A stretch of 52,751 nt of DNA. Source: Bacteroidota bacterium. GTDB taxonomy: Bacteria > Bacteroidota > Bacteroidia > Bacteroidales > VadinHA17. The notes beneath the pieces were generated by a model. That model was not told the DNA's origin. It ran no database searches and saw nothing but the letters and a program-made list of their open reading frames with translations. The first letter of the stretch is position 1. Every line of letters starts with the position of its first letter. Positions 42,971 to 52,751 of this stretch are shown piece after piece. The stretch is taken from positions 1 to 52,751 of the forward strand of contig JAUXED010000004.1 in the NCBI GenBank assembly GCA_030618105.1. Reading direction: 5' to 3'. Made by a program: the position numbers and the translations under genes.

Positions 42971-44986
42971 ATGCAATTTGAATTAATTTCTGATTATTCA
43001 CCCACCGGTGATCAACCTCAGGCTATTGCAGATCTGGTTGATGACTTACGCAGCGGTACCAAATTCCAAACTCTTCTTGGGGTTACAGGATCAGGAAAAA
43101 CATTCACTATTGCAAACGTAATTGAGCAAATTCAGCGCCCGGTGCTGGTGCTTAGTCATAATAAAACCCTTGCGGCACAACTTTACGGAGAATTCCGCCA
43201 GTTCTTCCCCAACAGTGCAGTTGAATATTTTGTATCCTACTATGATTATTACCAGCCGGAAGCATACCTGCCTGTTACCGATACATACATTGAAAAAGAT
43301 CTGTCAATAAATGATGAAATAGAAAAGCTAAGACTCAGTACAACCTCATCACTCCTTTCGGGGCGAAAAGATGTTATTGTTATATCGTCGGTTTCCTGTT
43401 TATATGGAATTGGGAACCCTGAAGATTTTCACAGTAATACCATTTGGATAAACAAAAGTGATAAGACCAGCCGTAATGCTCTTCTAAGGAAACTGGTTGA
43501 CAGTCTTTATTCCAGGAATGAGATTGACTTTCAGCGTGGAACATTCAGGGTTCAGGGTGATACAGTCGATATTTTTGTTGCTTATGGCGATCATGCAATA
43601 CGTATTGTTTTTTGGGGAAATGAAATTGAAGAAATTGAAACCATTGATCCGGTAAATGGAAATACTATTGAAGTACTCGATCAGGTGGTCATCTATCCTG
43701 CAAATATTTTTGTCACAACGAAAGAGAGGATGCAAAAAGCAATCAGCCAAATCGAAAAAGATATGTCTGATCATGTCCAATATTTTAATGATATTGGCAA
43801 AGAATTTGAGGCTAAAAGACTCCGGCAAAAAGTTAGTTATGATCTTGAAATGATAAGAGAGATGGGATACTGCAGTGGTATTGAAAACTATTCAAGGTAT
43901 TTTGACGGCCGTAATCCGGGTACCCGGCCTTTCTGCCTTTTGGATTATTTTCCCGATGATTTTGTAACAATTATTGATGAAAGTCATGTTACAATACCCC
44001 AGGTAAGGGCTATGCATGGAGGAGACCATTCAAGAAAACAAACTCTTGTTGAATATGGATTCAGGTTACCCGCGTCACTGGATAACCGGCCACTCAGGCT
44101 CGATGAGTTTGAGGGATTAACCGGGCAGACAATTTTTATGAGTGCCACACCGGCAGATTATGAACTTCAGAAAAGCGAAGGAGTTATTGTTGACCAGGTA
44201 ATACGACCGACCGGATTACTGGATCCGCCTATTGATGTACGTCCCAGTCTTAACCAAATCGATAACCTTATATCTGAGATCAACAAGCGTATTGAAACAA
44301 AAGAGCGGGTTCTTATTACAACTCTTACCAAGCGAATGGCTGAAGAATTAACAGACTACCTTTTGAAACTTTCAATTAAATGTCAATATATCCATTCTGA
44401 TATTGATACACTTGAAAGAGTTGAGATTATGGAAAACCTCAGGTATGGAAGGATAGATGTTATTGTAGGTGTAAACCTTCTACGTGAAGGACTGGATCTG
44501 CCTGAAGTATCTCTTGTTGCTATCCTTGATGCTGATAAAGAAGGGTTCCTGAGATCAGAACGATCACTTACCCAAACTGCCGGCAGAGCAGCCCGCAATA
44601 TTAATGGAAAAGTAATAATGTACGCTGATAAGATCACCGGGTCTATGCAGAAAACTATTGATGAAACAAACAGAAGAAGAGAGAAACAATTATCATACAA
44701 TGAAGAAATGGGTATAACACCCACGCAAATCGTAAAAGCATCCAAATCATTTATGGGTGATATCCCCGGGAAAAAAGCGGGTGAAAAATTCTATGCCGGT
44801 CCCCGGATAAAGGATATTGCTGCCGATCCAATAGTGAAATATATGAACGAAAAAGCTCTGAAAAAAGCTATTGAAAAGAGTAAGCAAAATATGGAAAAAG
44901 CTGCTGAAGAACTGGACTTTATCAAAGCAGCAGGCTACAGAGATGAGATGTATGAATTGGAAAAAATGCTAGAGTCTAAGCAATAA
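42971..44986 (+). CDS. uvrB: UvrABC excinuclease subunit B
   Basis: A 671-residue helicase-like subunit of nucleotide excision repair that takes damaged DNA from UvrA and positions UvrC. Seen in order: GVTGSGKTFT (Walker A), the YYDYYQPEAYLP beta-hairpin used for damage checking, IIDESHVTIPQV (DEAD-like), the QTAGRAARN motif VI, and a C-terminal UVR domain (AAEELDFIKAAGYRDEM). Length is normal. It is convergent with rpoD. Confidence 0.97.
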   Translation: MQFELISDYSPTGDQPQAIADLVDDLRSGTKFQTLLGVTGSGKTFTIANVIEQIQRPVLVLSHNKTLAAQLYGEFRQFFPNSAVEYFVSYYDYYQPEAYLPVTDTYIEKDLSINDEIEKLRLSTTSSLLSGRKDVIVISSVSCLYGIGNPEDFHSNTIWINKSDKTSRNALLRKLVDSLYSRNEIDFQRGTFRVQGDTVDIFVAYGDHAIRIVFWGNEIEEIETIDPVNGNTIEVLDQVVIYPANIFVTTKERMQKAISQIEKDMSDHVQYFNDIGKEFEAKRLRQKVSYDLEMIREMGYCSGIENYSRYFDGRNPGTRPFCLLDYFPDDFVTIIDESHVTIPQVRAMHGGDHSRKQTLVEYGFRLPASLDNRPLRLDEFEGLTGQTIFMSATPADYELQKSEGVIVDQVIRPTGLLDPPIDVRPSLNQIDNLISEINKRIETKERVLITTLTKRMAEELTDYLLKLSIKCQYIHSDIDTLERVEIMENLRYGRIDVIVGVNLLREGLDLPEVSLVAILDADKEGFLRSERSLTQTAGRAARNINGKVIMYADKITGSMQKTIDETNRRREKQLSYNEEMGITPTQIVKASKSFMGDIPGKKAGEKFYAGPRIKDIAADPIVKYMNEKALKKAIEKSKQNMEKAAEELDFIKAAGYRDEMYELEKMLESKQ

Positions 44987-45019
44987 AAAGAAAACAGTTT
45001 TGTGTTACAATGTGAAGAA

Positions 45020-45155
45020 CAACTGGTTACTGGTTACTGGTTACTGGTCTTTGAACCTTGAATTCTTCATTCTTCCTTACTCACCTTACTCAACTTTTTC
45101 TTTTCTTCCCTCTTCACTTTCAACTTTCAACTTTCAATTTTTCTTCCTCTCCTTA
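45020..45155 (-). repeat. Pyrimidine-rich convergent spacer
   Basis: ACTGGTTACTGGTTACTGG (45023-45041) is followed by CAACTTTCAACTTTCAA (45120-45136) and C/T-rich sequence. On the rpoD sense strand the rpoD-proximal part is purine-rich. No classical terminator is evident between uvrB and rpoD. Confidence 0.7.
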
Positions 45156-46016
45156 CTACCCAAGATATGTTTTTAGCAGCTTACTTCTTGAAGTATGCCG
45201 TAATCTTCTAATTGCTTTTTCCTTAATTTGCCGCACACGTTCCCGTGTAAGGCCAAACCTCTCTCCTATTTCTTCAAGTGTCATTTCCTGTATTCCTATT
45301 CCAAAAAATAACCTTATAATATCACGTTCCCGCTCAGTGAGAGTTGCCAGGGAACGGTTAATTTCCTTTACAAGCGATTCACTTAATAATGATTTATCTG
45401 CCTTTGGAGAATCGTTATTTGGAAGAACATCAAGCAAACTGTTGTCTTCTCCCTCAATAAATGGAGCATCCATAGAAATATGTCTTCCTGATACTTTAAG
45501 TGTATCAGTAACTTTTTCTCTTGGCAGTTCCAAAGATTCAGCCAGCTCTTCAGGTGACGGCTTTCTTTCATACTCCTGTTCAAACTTTGAAAATGCTTTA
45601 TTTATTTTGTTCAGAGATCCAACTTGATTTAATGGCAGTCTGACTATCCGTGATTGCTCGGCTAATGCCTGCAGTATGGATTGTCTGATCCACCAAACAG
45701 CATAAGAAATAAATTTGAACCCCCTGGTTTCATCAAATTTTTCTGCTGCTTTAATCAGACCAAGATTCCCTTCATTAATTAAATCAGGAAGACTAAGCCC
45801 TTGATTCTGGTATTGTTTAGCAACAGAAACAACAAACCTGAGATTGGCTCGTGTCAACTTCTCAAGTGCATCTCTATCTCCTTTTTTGATTCGCTGAGCC
45901 AGTTCAACTTCTTCTTCAACCGAAATAAGTTCCTCTTTACCAATTTCTTGCAAATACTTATCTAATGAAGCACTTTCTCTGTTTGTAATCGATTTGGTTA
46001 TCTTTAATTGTCTCAT
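45156..46016 (-). CDS. rpoD: Primary RNA polymerase sigma factor (Bacteroidota type)
   Basis: A 286-residue sigma-70 factor matching the housekeeping factor of Bacteroidota, which lacks region 1.1 and has a short N-terminus. Region 2 is clear ([55 protein letters not shown]), region 3 follows, and region 4.2 ends [19 protein letters not shown]. This factor recognises TTTG/TAnnTTTG promoters, in line with the candidate promoters noted in the window. Purine-rich spacers flank it on both sides. Confidence 0.94.
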   Translation of the reverse strand: MRQLKITKSITNRESASLDKYLQEIGKEELISVEEEVELAQRIKKGDRDALEKLTRANLRFVVSVAKQYQNQGLSLPDLINEGNLGLIKAAEKFDETRGFKFISYAVWWIRQSILQALAEQSRIVRLPLNQVGSLNKINKAFSKFEQEYERKPSPEELAESLELPREKVTDTLKVSGRHISMDAPFIEGEDNSLLDVLPNNDSPKADKSLLSESLVKEINRSLATLTERERDIIRLFFGIGIQEMTLEEIGERFGLTRERVRQIKEKAIRRLRHTSRSKLLKTYLG

Positions 46017-46099
46017 TTTCCCTCCTTAACGAAAATTTTTGCAAATGTATGCCTTTTTATCTAACCAGTCAAGGCTAAACTAAAAACATTTTTTTTAAT

Positions 46100-46258
46100 A
46101 TTTTTTCCTTCCATTCTTCCACTCTTCAATTCTTCCCATTATTCCATTATTCCATTATTCCATCTTTCCACTATTCCATCTAATCCCTCTATCCCCTCTA
46201 TTCCCTCTATCCCCTTTAATCCCTCTATTCCCTCTATTCCCTCTAATCCATTCTTCCC
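46100..46258 (-). repeat. Long purine-rich repeat spacer (minus-strand sense)
   Basis: About 150 bases of ATTCCCTCT-like and ATTCCATT-like units lie between htrA and rpoD. The sense transcript would read AGAGGGAATAGAGGGA repeatedly. Confidence 0.9.
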
Positions 46259-47698
46259 TTAATTTCTGAATTTATAACTAAAAAATGTGCCATTTGGCTG
46301 GACACCTTCTATTGAATACAGCGCCCTTCCTCCTCCAAGATTGTTTTTTATATCATCAACCTTATCAACTTTTTTATCATTTATACCGGTAATAATATAT
46401 CCTTTTCTTAACCCCAGTTCCTTAAGCGGTCCATTACCAACATCAACAATCTTTACACCACCGCTAATTCTGTATCTATCAATTACATCTTTATCTAATT
46501 CTTCAAACTTTGCACCAAGAACCAGATCAGCAGATCGTATAATACCGGTATTACCTTGCATATTACGTAAAACAACATCAAATTGTTTTGTTTTACCCTT
46601 CCTTTTTATAATAATTTTTACTTTTTCTTTTGGCCGGAATTTCGCTATCTTTTCCTGTAATTCAGCAGTAGAATTTACTTTTAATGCGTTTATACTTATT
46701 ATTATATCACCAACCTCAATACCAGCCTCAATTGCAGCACCATTCTCACGTAAACCATTAATATATACCCCTTCAATCTTGTCCAGTTTCTTTTCTTTCA
46801 CCAGTTCATCAGTTACATCCTGAATTGTAACCCCAAGTATAGCCCTCTGTACTTCTCCGAATTCTTTCAGATCTTCAATAACCTTCTTTACAATTGTAAC
46901 AGGAATTGCAAATGAATTTCCCGCATATCCTCCATTCGGTGAAATAATTGCAGCATTTATCCCTACCAGTTCGCCTTTTGTATTTACAAGTGCTCCACCA
47001 CTATTACCCCTGTTTAGAGCTGCATCAGTTTGTATGAAGGATTCGATCCTGAACTCATCATCAGGAAGTATGCCCAGGTTTCTGCCTTTGGCACTAACTA
47101 TCCCTGCTGTAACGGTTGATGTTAAATTAAACGGGTTTCCTACAGCCAGAACCCATTCTCCAAGCCGAAGTTCATCTGAATTTCCATATGGTACAAATAT
47201 CAGATCCTTTGCCTTTATTTTTAATAAAGCAAGATCAGTACTGGGATCAGCTCCGACTACCACAGCTTCAAAAGTCCGTTTATCATTTAATACAACTTCA
47301 ATCTCATCAGAATTTTCAATCACATGGTTATTGGTAATAATATAACCATCGGAGGAGGTAATTACCCCGGAGCCAAAACCAAGCATGGGTTGTGGATTCC
47401 TGTAATATTGATCACCATAGAAGAATTCATATAATGGGTTACGTAGGTGTCTTGTCTGTTCTGTAACCGTTTTAACATGTACAACAGCATGTACTGTACG
47501 CTCAGCCGCGTATGTAAAATCCAGATTTTTACCTTCAAAATTGGCAGGTAAATTGGTAAACTTTACTAATTCCCGATTAGTAAAACCATTGTCAGACTTA
47601 ATTTCCGGCTTTTCGAATAAAAGAATGTATGCAAATAATGCAATCATTCCCCCAACAATAGCTATTAGTATTGAACCAAATATTCTCTTTCCATTCAT
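46259..47698 (-). CDS. HtrA/DegP-family periplasmic serine protease
   Basis: A 479-residue envelope protease and chaperone. An N-terminal membrane anchor (GSILIAIVGGMIALFAYILLF) is followed by the trypsin-like domain with catalytic His125 (TNNHVI), Asp155 (DPSTDLALLK) and Ser233 (GNSGGAL). Two PDZ domains follow, the first with ILGVTIQDV and EAGIEVGDIIIS, the second with RKGYIITGIND. It degrades misfolded exported proteins and supports outer-membrane quality control. Its gene leads into rpoD through a purine-rich spacer, and two palindromes lie upstream of its start. Confidence 0.94.
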   Translation of the reverse strand: MNGKRIFGSILIAIVGGMIALFAYILLFEKPEIKSDNGFTNRELVKFTNLPANFEGKNLDFTYAAERTVHAVVHVKTVTEQTRHLRNPLYEFFYGDQYYRNPQPMLGFGSGVITSSDGYIITNNHVIENSDEIEVVLNDKRTFEAVVVGADPSTDLALLKIKAKDLIFVPYGNSDELRLGEWVLAVGNPFNLTSTVTAGIVSAKGRNLGILPDDEFRIESFIQTDAALNRGNSGGALVNTKGELVGINAAIISPNGGYAGNSFAIPVTIVKKVIEDLKEFGEVQRAILGVTIQDVTDELVKEKKLDKIEGVYINGLRENGAAIEAGIEVGDIIISINALKVNSTAELQEKIAKFRPKEKVKIIIKRKGKTKQFDVVLRNMQGNTGIIRSADLVLGAKFEELDKDVIDRYRISGGVKIVDVGNGPLKELGLRKGYIITGINDKKVDKVDDIKNNLGGGRALYSIEGVQPNGTFFSYKFRN

Positions 47699-48031
47699 AT
47701 CAGTTATTTTTTTTTATTTAACAAATGAACTACCTCGCAGCAAGCTGTTGAGGTAGCAAAATATAATTTTCTTTTTTTTAGATGCAAGAAGCATCGTATT
47801 AACTCATTTATCCCGATACGCTACACTATCGGGATTTGTTCAACTTACAAATTTCAATTCACTGTGTTTTTGAAATTTGAGTTTCACAAATAAAAATACT
47901 TAAAATCATCATTTTTTTAACAAATTCTATGCCTGTTATTTAAGTTTCTTAACTTTACAATTCATAAAACGTACTGACTAATCGGTTGTTGCACCAATTA
48001 TCACATTTAACATAATTTAACTTACTTGGGC
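47699..48031. other. 333-base divergent intergenic region with two hairpins
   Basis: CTACCTCGCAGC-AA-GCTGTTGAGGTAG (47730-47756) and TCCCGATA-N8-TATCGGGA (47811-47834) are hairpins of a kind dispersed in Bacteroidota. Promoters for htrA (minus) and dapF (plus) must lie here, but no clear -33/-7 pair was found. Confidence 0.6.
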
Positions 48032-48811
48032 ATGACACTGACATTTGAAAAATATCAAGGAGCCGGGAATGATTTCATAATTATTGATAACAGGAAAAAT
48101 ATCCTGAAACCCGGGGACAGAAAAAGAATTAAACAGCTTTGCGACAGAAGATTTGGTGTTGGAGCTGATGGTCTTATGATGCTTTATGATCATAAGGAGG
48201 TTGATTTCGAAATGAAGTATTTCAATTCTGATGGATATGAAGGAACTATGTGTGGCAATGGTGGTCGTTGTATTGTAATGTTTGCAAAAAAACTAAAGCT
48301 AATAGAGCAAAATGCCCGGTTTATGACAAATGACGGAGTCCACACTGCAGAAATAACAGACACAACTGTCAGACTTAGAATGAAAGATGTTAATACTATA
48401 AGGAAATCAGGGGATAGCTATTTAGTTGATACCGGATCACCTCATTATATTACTTTCAGAGATGATATAGATAATATCGATGTATATAATGAAGGCAGGA
48501 AACTGAGGAATAATCAAAAATTTAAACCTCATGGAACTAATGTGGATTTTGTAAAGGTTCAAAAAGATGGCTTATCGGTGAGAACGTATGAGCGTGGTGT
48601 CGAGAATGAAACTATGTCATGCGGAACAGGAGCTGTTGCTGCTGCCATTGTATCGGTTTATAGCGGACAAATCGACAGTGATAATGTTTCTGTTAAAACA
48701 TGGGGAGGAATCCTGAACGTGAGTTTCAGGACAACCGACAAAAGTTTTTTTTCAGACATTATACTTGAAGGACCAGCTGTTTTTGTATTTGAAGGAGAGA
48801 TTAAGTTATAA
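48032..48811 (+). CDS. dapF: Diaminopimelate epimerase
   Basis: A 259-residue enzyme converting LL- to meso-diaminopimelate for lysine and peptidoglycan. The two catalytic cysteines are Cys74 in MCGNGGRC and Cys197 in SCGTGAVA. FEKYQGAGNDFIIID, GTNVDFV and YERGVENET are typical. The ATG at 48032 is preferred to the TTG two codons upstream. It is convergent with gyrB. Confidence 0.96.
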   Translation: MTLTFEKYQGAGNDFIIIDNRKNILKPGDRKRIKQLCDRRFGVGADGLMMLYDHKEVDFEMKYFNSDGYEGTMCGNGGRCIVMFAKKLKLIEQNARFMTNDGVHTAEITDTTVRLRMKDVNTIRKSGDSYLVDTGSPHYITFRDDIDNIDVYNEGRKLRNNQKFKPHGTNVDFVKVQKDGLSVRTYERGVENETMSCGTGAVAAAIVSVYSGQIDSDNVSVKTWGGILNVSFRTTDKSFFSDIILEGPAVFVFEGEIKL

Positions 48812-48868
48812 GTTAAAAGAGTTTCGGGTTAACTTGAAACATGTAACATGGATGTTCTTTTTGGCAGA

Positions 48869-50881
<2,013 letters not shown>

Positions 50882-51146
50882 TCAACAAAATCCCAAAACC
50901 TTATGAGGTTTTCATATACGTCTCATTTACAATAAATTACCAAGATTAAATAATCAACTGCGTTTTCTTATCTATATCATCAATAATAGTGAAGTCATTT
51001 TAATTAATCAGGGATAATAACAAAATTACTATTTAAATGATTATCAAACAATTACAAGCTTATCCCTGTTTTTTTTTTTGATTCACCAAATATAACAAAT
51101 TTCAATGATTTTAAGGTTATTAAAAACAATAAAAATCGTGTTTTTT

Positions 51147-52751
51147 CTACAACGAATAAGTAATCCCTCCCATTACCATAAATCCCTGACCAGGGTACTG
51201 GTTCCATTTCTGATACCTTGAAGAGGTTAGATTATAAAACCTGAAGAAAGCAGATAAGATTTTTGTGTATCTGTATTCAATTCCAAAGTTAATATCGATT
51301 ATACCGTCAAGAGTGAATTCATTAGCCCCGGAGCTGTCATAGGATTTAATATATCTTTTACCTGAACCAATAATATCAACATTGACCAGAATTTTATCCC
51401 GGAGATTATACCTTGTAGAAACAGTTAAGTCCCAGGCAGGTTTATGCCATGGTCTGTTCTGATTTGTCATCGTGTATTTATAGTAACTTCCGCTTAAAAA
51501 CAGAGACAGGTGATCTACCGGGCGAGCTAAAATTTCACCATGTATTGTTGTGAGCTGTACATCATCATACTCAGTATAAAATTGATTACCAAGAATATCT
51601 GAAGTATCATTCACATAGAAATACATATCATTAACCAGTTTGTAAGAGACTTTCAGTTTATATGATGATAAGGAATTTATACTCCCATTCAATCCCCCGT
51701 ACATATTAAGTTTGTGATTACTGTTTCTTACTTGTACCCCGGATTTTACCCAGGGGTTTTCCCACGCAATTTTTTGAAAATTATTTACTTCCAGATTACC
51801 TGAAATACCGATATAAGCACTGAGTATGTTATCAACTACAGTAATTTGTAAAAGGGCATCCGGATAAAAATGTGTTGATGTCTTATCATCATTAACATCA
51901 AAAACAGCATCCACACCGGCTTTAAGCCTCCATTCACTGGTCTTTTTCTTAAACCATGGGCTTAACCCGATAATACTATTTTTACTTGTTAATAAATCTC
52001 CGGTTTCATCAATATAGTTATAAGAAAAATCAACACCAAACAAAATATTTTCCCGCAACAGGCTGAACTCACCGTAAGTAAAAACATTGTTTTCAGTATA
52101 ATTGAATTTATCGGCAAAATAGTTATACTTCACCTGAATATTATAGTTTAAATGATTTGAATCAATATAACTGGAACGATAAGCAAGCTGAGCGTTGAGT
52201 TTCAGAAAATTTTGTTTAATAGCTTCTTTTTCAAGTGCTGTATCAACCAGAGCTGTATTATATCCGTAATAATAAACCGATCGATTATCCATACCTGCAC
52301 TTCCTGACAGAATAGAATTATCCCAAATCCTTTTGCCATATAAATCAAACTCCTCATTTCCGTAACCAGCAAAAACTTTCTCATCATTTTCGAGCTTTAC
52401 TTTACAACTTGATGAAATATACCTCGCGTAAGCCCCCAGGGAATATTCCTTTGATCTTTTTTTGTTTATACTAAGCTCAGCCAACGGAGTAAGAGAATTT
52501 CCAAGTCCCATTTTCAGGCAGGTTCCATATAATTTAGTTAACGGATCATCTAACAACTTTGCAGCTTTAATTGGCCGGATACTGTATTCAGCACTATATG
52601 GTTTAGGAGATATCTTATAAATAAAATCAGGGGATAATTGCATAGTATCTTTAAGCGAAGGAAGAAGGTTTATTTTGAATGCATCAAATAATGTAGGAGC
52701 ATAAGGCTGTACAACCCTTACCTCCTTCCTGATCATTTCCTGAGAATAACC
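51147..52751 (-). CDS. Outer-membrane beta-barrel protein, 5-prime part beyond the window
   Basis: The frame is open to the right edge, so at least 534 residues are visible and the N-terminus is missing. Residues around VVQPYAPTLFDAFKINLLPSL and KISPKPYSAEYSIRPIKAAKL resemble a linker region common in Bacteroidota TonB-linked outer-membrane proteins. The rest alternates aromatic and polar residues and ends in a classic C-terminal strand (GFMVMGGITYSL). It is probably a barrel in the outer membrane; I cannot say whether a TonB plug precedes it. Confidence 0.7.
   Translation of the reverse strand, partial: GYSQEMIRKEVRVVQPYAPTLFDAFKINLLPSLKDTMQLSPDFIYKISPKPYSAEYSIRPIKAAKLLDDPLTKLYGTCLKMGLGNSLTPLAELSINKKRSKEYSLGAYARYISSSCKVKLENDEKVFAGYGNEEFDLYGKRIWDNSILSGSAGMDNRSVYYYGYNTALVDTALEKEAIKQNFLKLNAQLAYRSSYIDSNHLNYNIQVKYNYFADKFNYTENNVFTYGEFSLLRENILFGVDFSYNYIDETGDLLTSKNSIIGLSPWFKKKTSEWRLKAGVDAVFDVNDDKTSTHFYPDALLQITVVDNILSAYIGISGNLEVNNFQKIAWENPWVKSGVQVRNSNHKLNMYGGLNGSINSLSSYKLKVSYKLVNDMYFYVNDTSDILGNQFYTEYDDVQLTTIHGEILARPVDHLSLFLSGSYYKYTMTNQNRPWHKPAWDLTVSTRYNLRDKILVNVDIIGSGKRYIKSYDSSGANEFTLDGIIDINFGIEYRYTKILSAFFRFYNLTSSRYQKWNQYPGQGFMVMGGITYSL

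Noticed and set aside
45023..45041. CTGGTTACTGGTTACTGG as a possible attachment or origin iteron
   Set aside because: Only three 8-base units with no other origin or recombinase signal, and it lies between convergent genes.
45058..45627. A 189-residue plus-strand frame
   Set aside because: It is antisense to rpoD and rich in Ser, as expected from the opposite strand of a conserved gene.

Overview
The window looks like an anaerobic member of the Bacteroidota, probably close to the Bacteroidales/Marinilabiliales. The evidence is the AT-rich sequence, a short housekeeping sigma factor without region 1.1, a DUF4492-cydA-cydB operon, and many Bacteroidota-type envelope proteins (DUF5107-TPR, DUF5916, DUF5686, GH172/DUF2961, DUF1080). 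Intergenic spaces hold small palindromes, short-period repeats and purine-rich repeats. Species and chromosomal position cannot be fixed from the sequence alone.

Region 1 (1-9.2 kb) handles oxygen and redox. It encodes superoxide reductase, rubrerythrin, rubredoxin, a two-subunit 2-oxoacid:ferredoxin oxidoreductase, a second rubredoxin copy broken by a stop codon, a ZIP metal transporter, cytochrome bd oxidase with a DUF4492 protein and a possible extra small subunit, and a PerR-type regulator. A plausible reading is that 2-oxoacid oxidation supplies electrons which rubredoxin passes to the peroxide and superoxide scavengers, while cytochrome bd removes O2. Region 2 (9.2-11.7 kb) has a transaldolase and a MntA-HepT-type toxin-antitoxin pair in which an XRE DNA-binding domain is fused to the nucleotidyltransferase antitoxin, next to operator-like repeats.

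Region 3 (11.7-31.8 kb) is mostly envelope and secreted functions: a DUF5107-TPR protein, a membrane LytTR regulator, a B12-binding radical SAM protein, a nitronate-monooxygenase-like flavoprotein, two DUF outer-membrane barrels, an SGNH hydrolase, a GH172 and a DUF1080 hydrolase, endonuclease IV, a glycan-binding exported protein and an exported metallo-hydrolase. A REP-associated tyrosine transposase carries two copies of its presumed target palindrome inside its own reading frame. Region 4 (31.8-35.5 kb) is accessory DNA: a truncated ORF6N gene, an orphan gene between direct repeats, a second nucleotidyltransferase/HEPN pair between another set of direct repeats, and tRNA-Pro(GGG) with a duplicated 3-prime end nearby. 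It looks like the eroded remains of small integrative elements.

Region 5 (35.7-52.7 kb) is core metabolism and housekeeping: thioredoxin reductase; a four-carbon acyl-CoA cluster (enoyl-CoA hydratase, 3-hydroxyacyl-CoA dehydrogenase, acyl-CoA dehydrogenase, a remnant of an acyl-CoA mutase, and a butyrate-kinase homologue that has lost most catalytic motifs); an exported EEP-family protein; uvrB, rpoD, htrA, dapF and gyrB; and an outer-membrane barrel gene cut by the right edge. The most interesting leads are the degenerate butyrate kinase, the palindrome-bearing transposase gene, the HTH-MNT/HEPN module, the nested repeats around the tRNA-Pro island, and purine-rich spacers that always face the same way relative to transcription.
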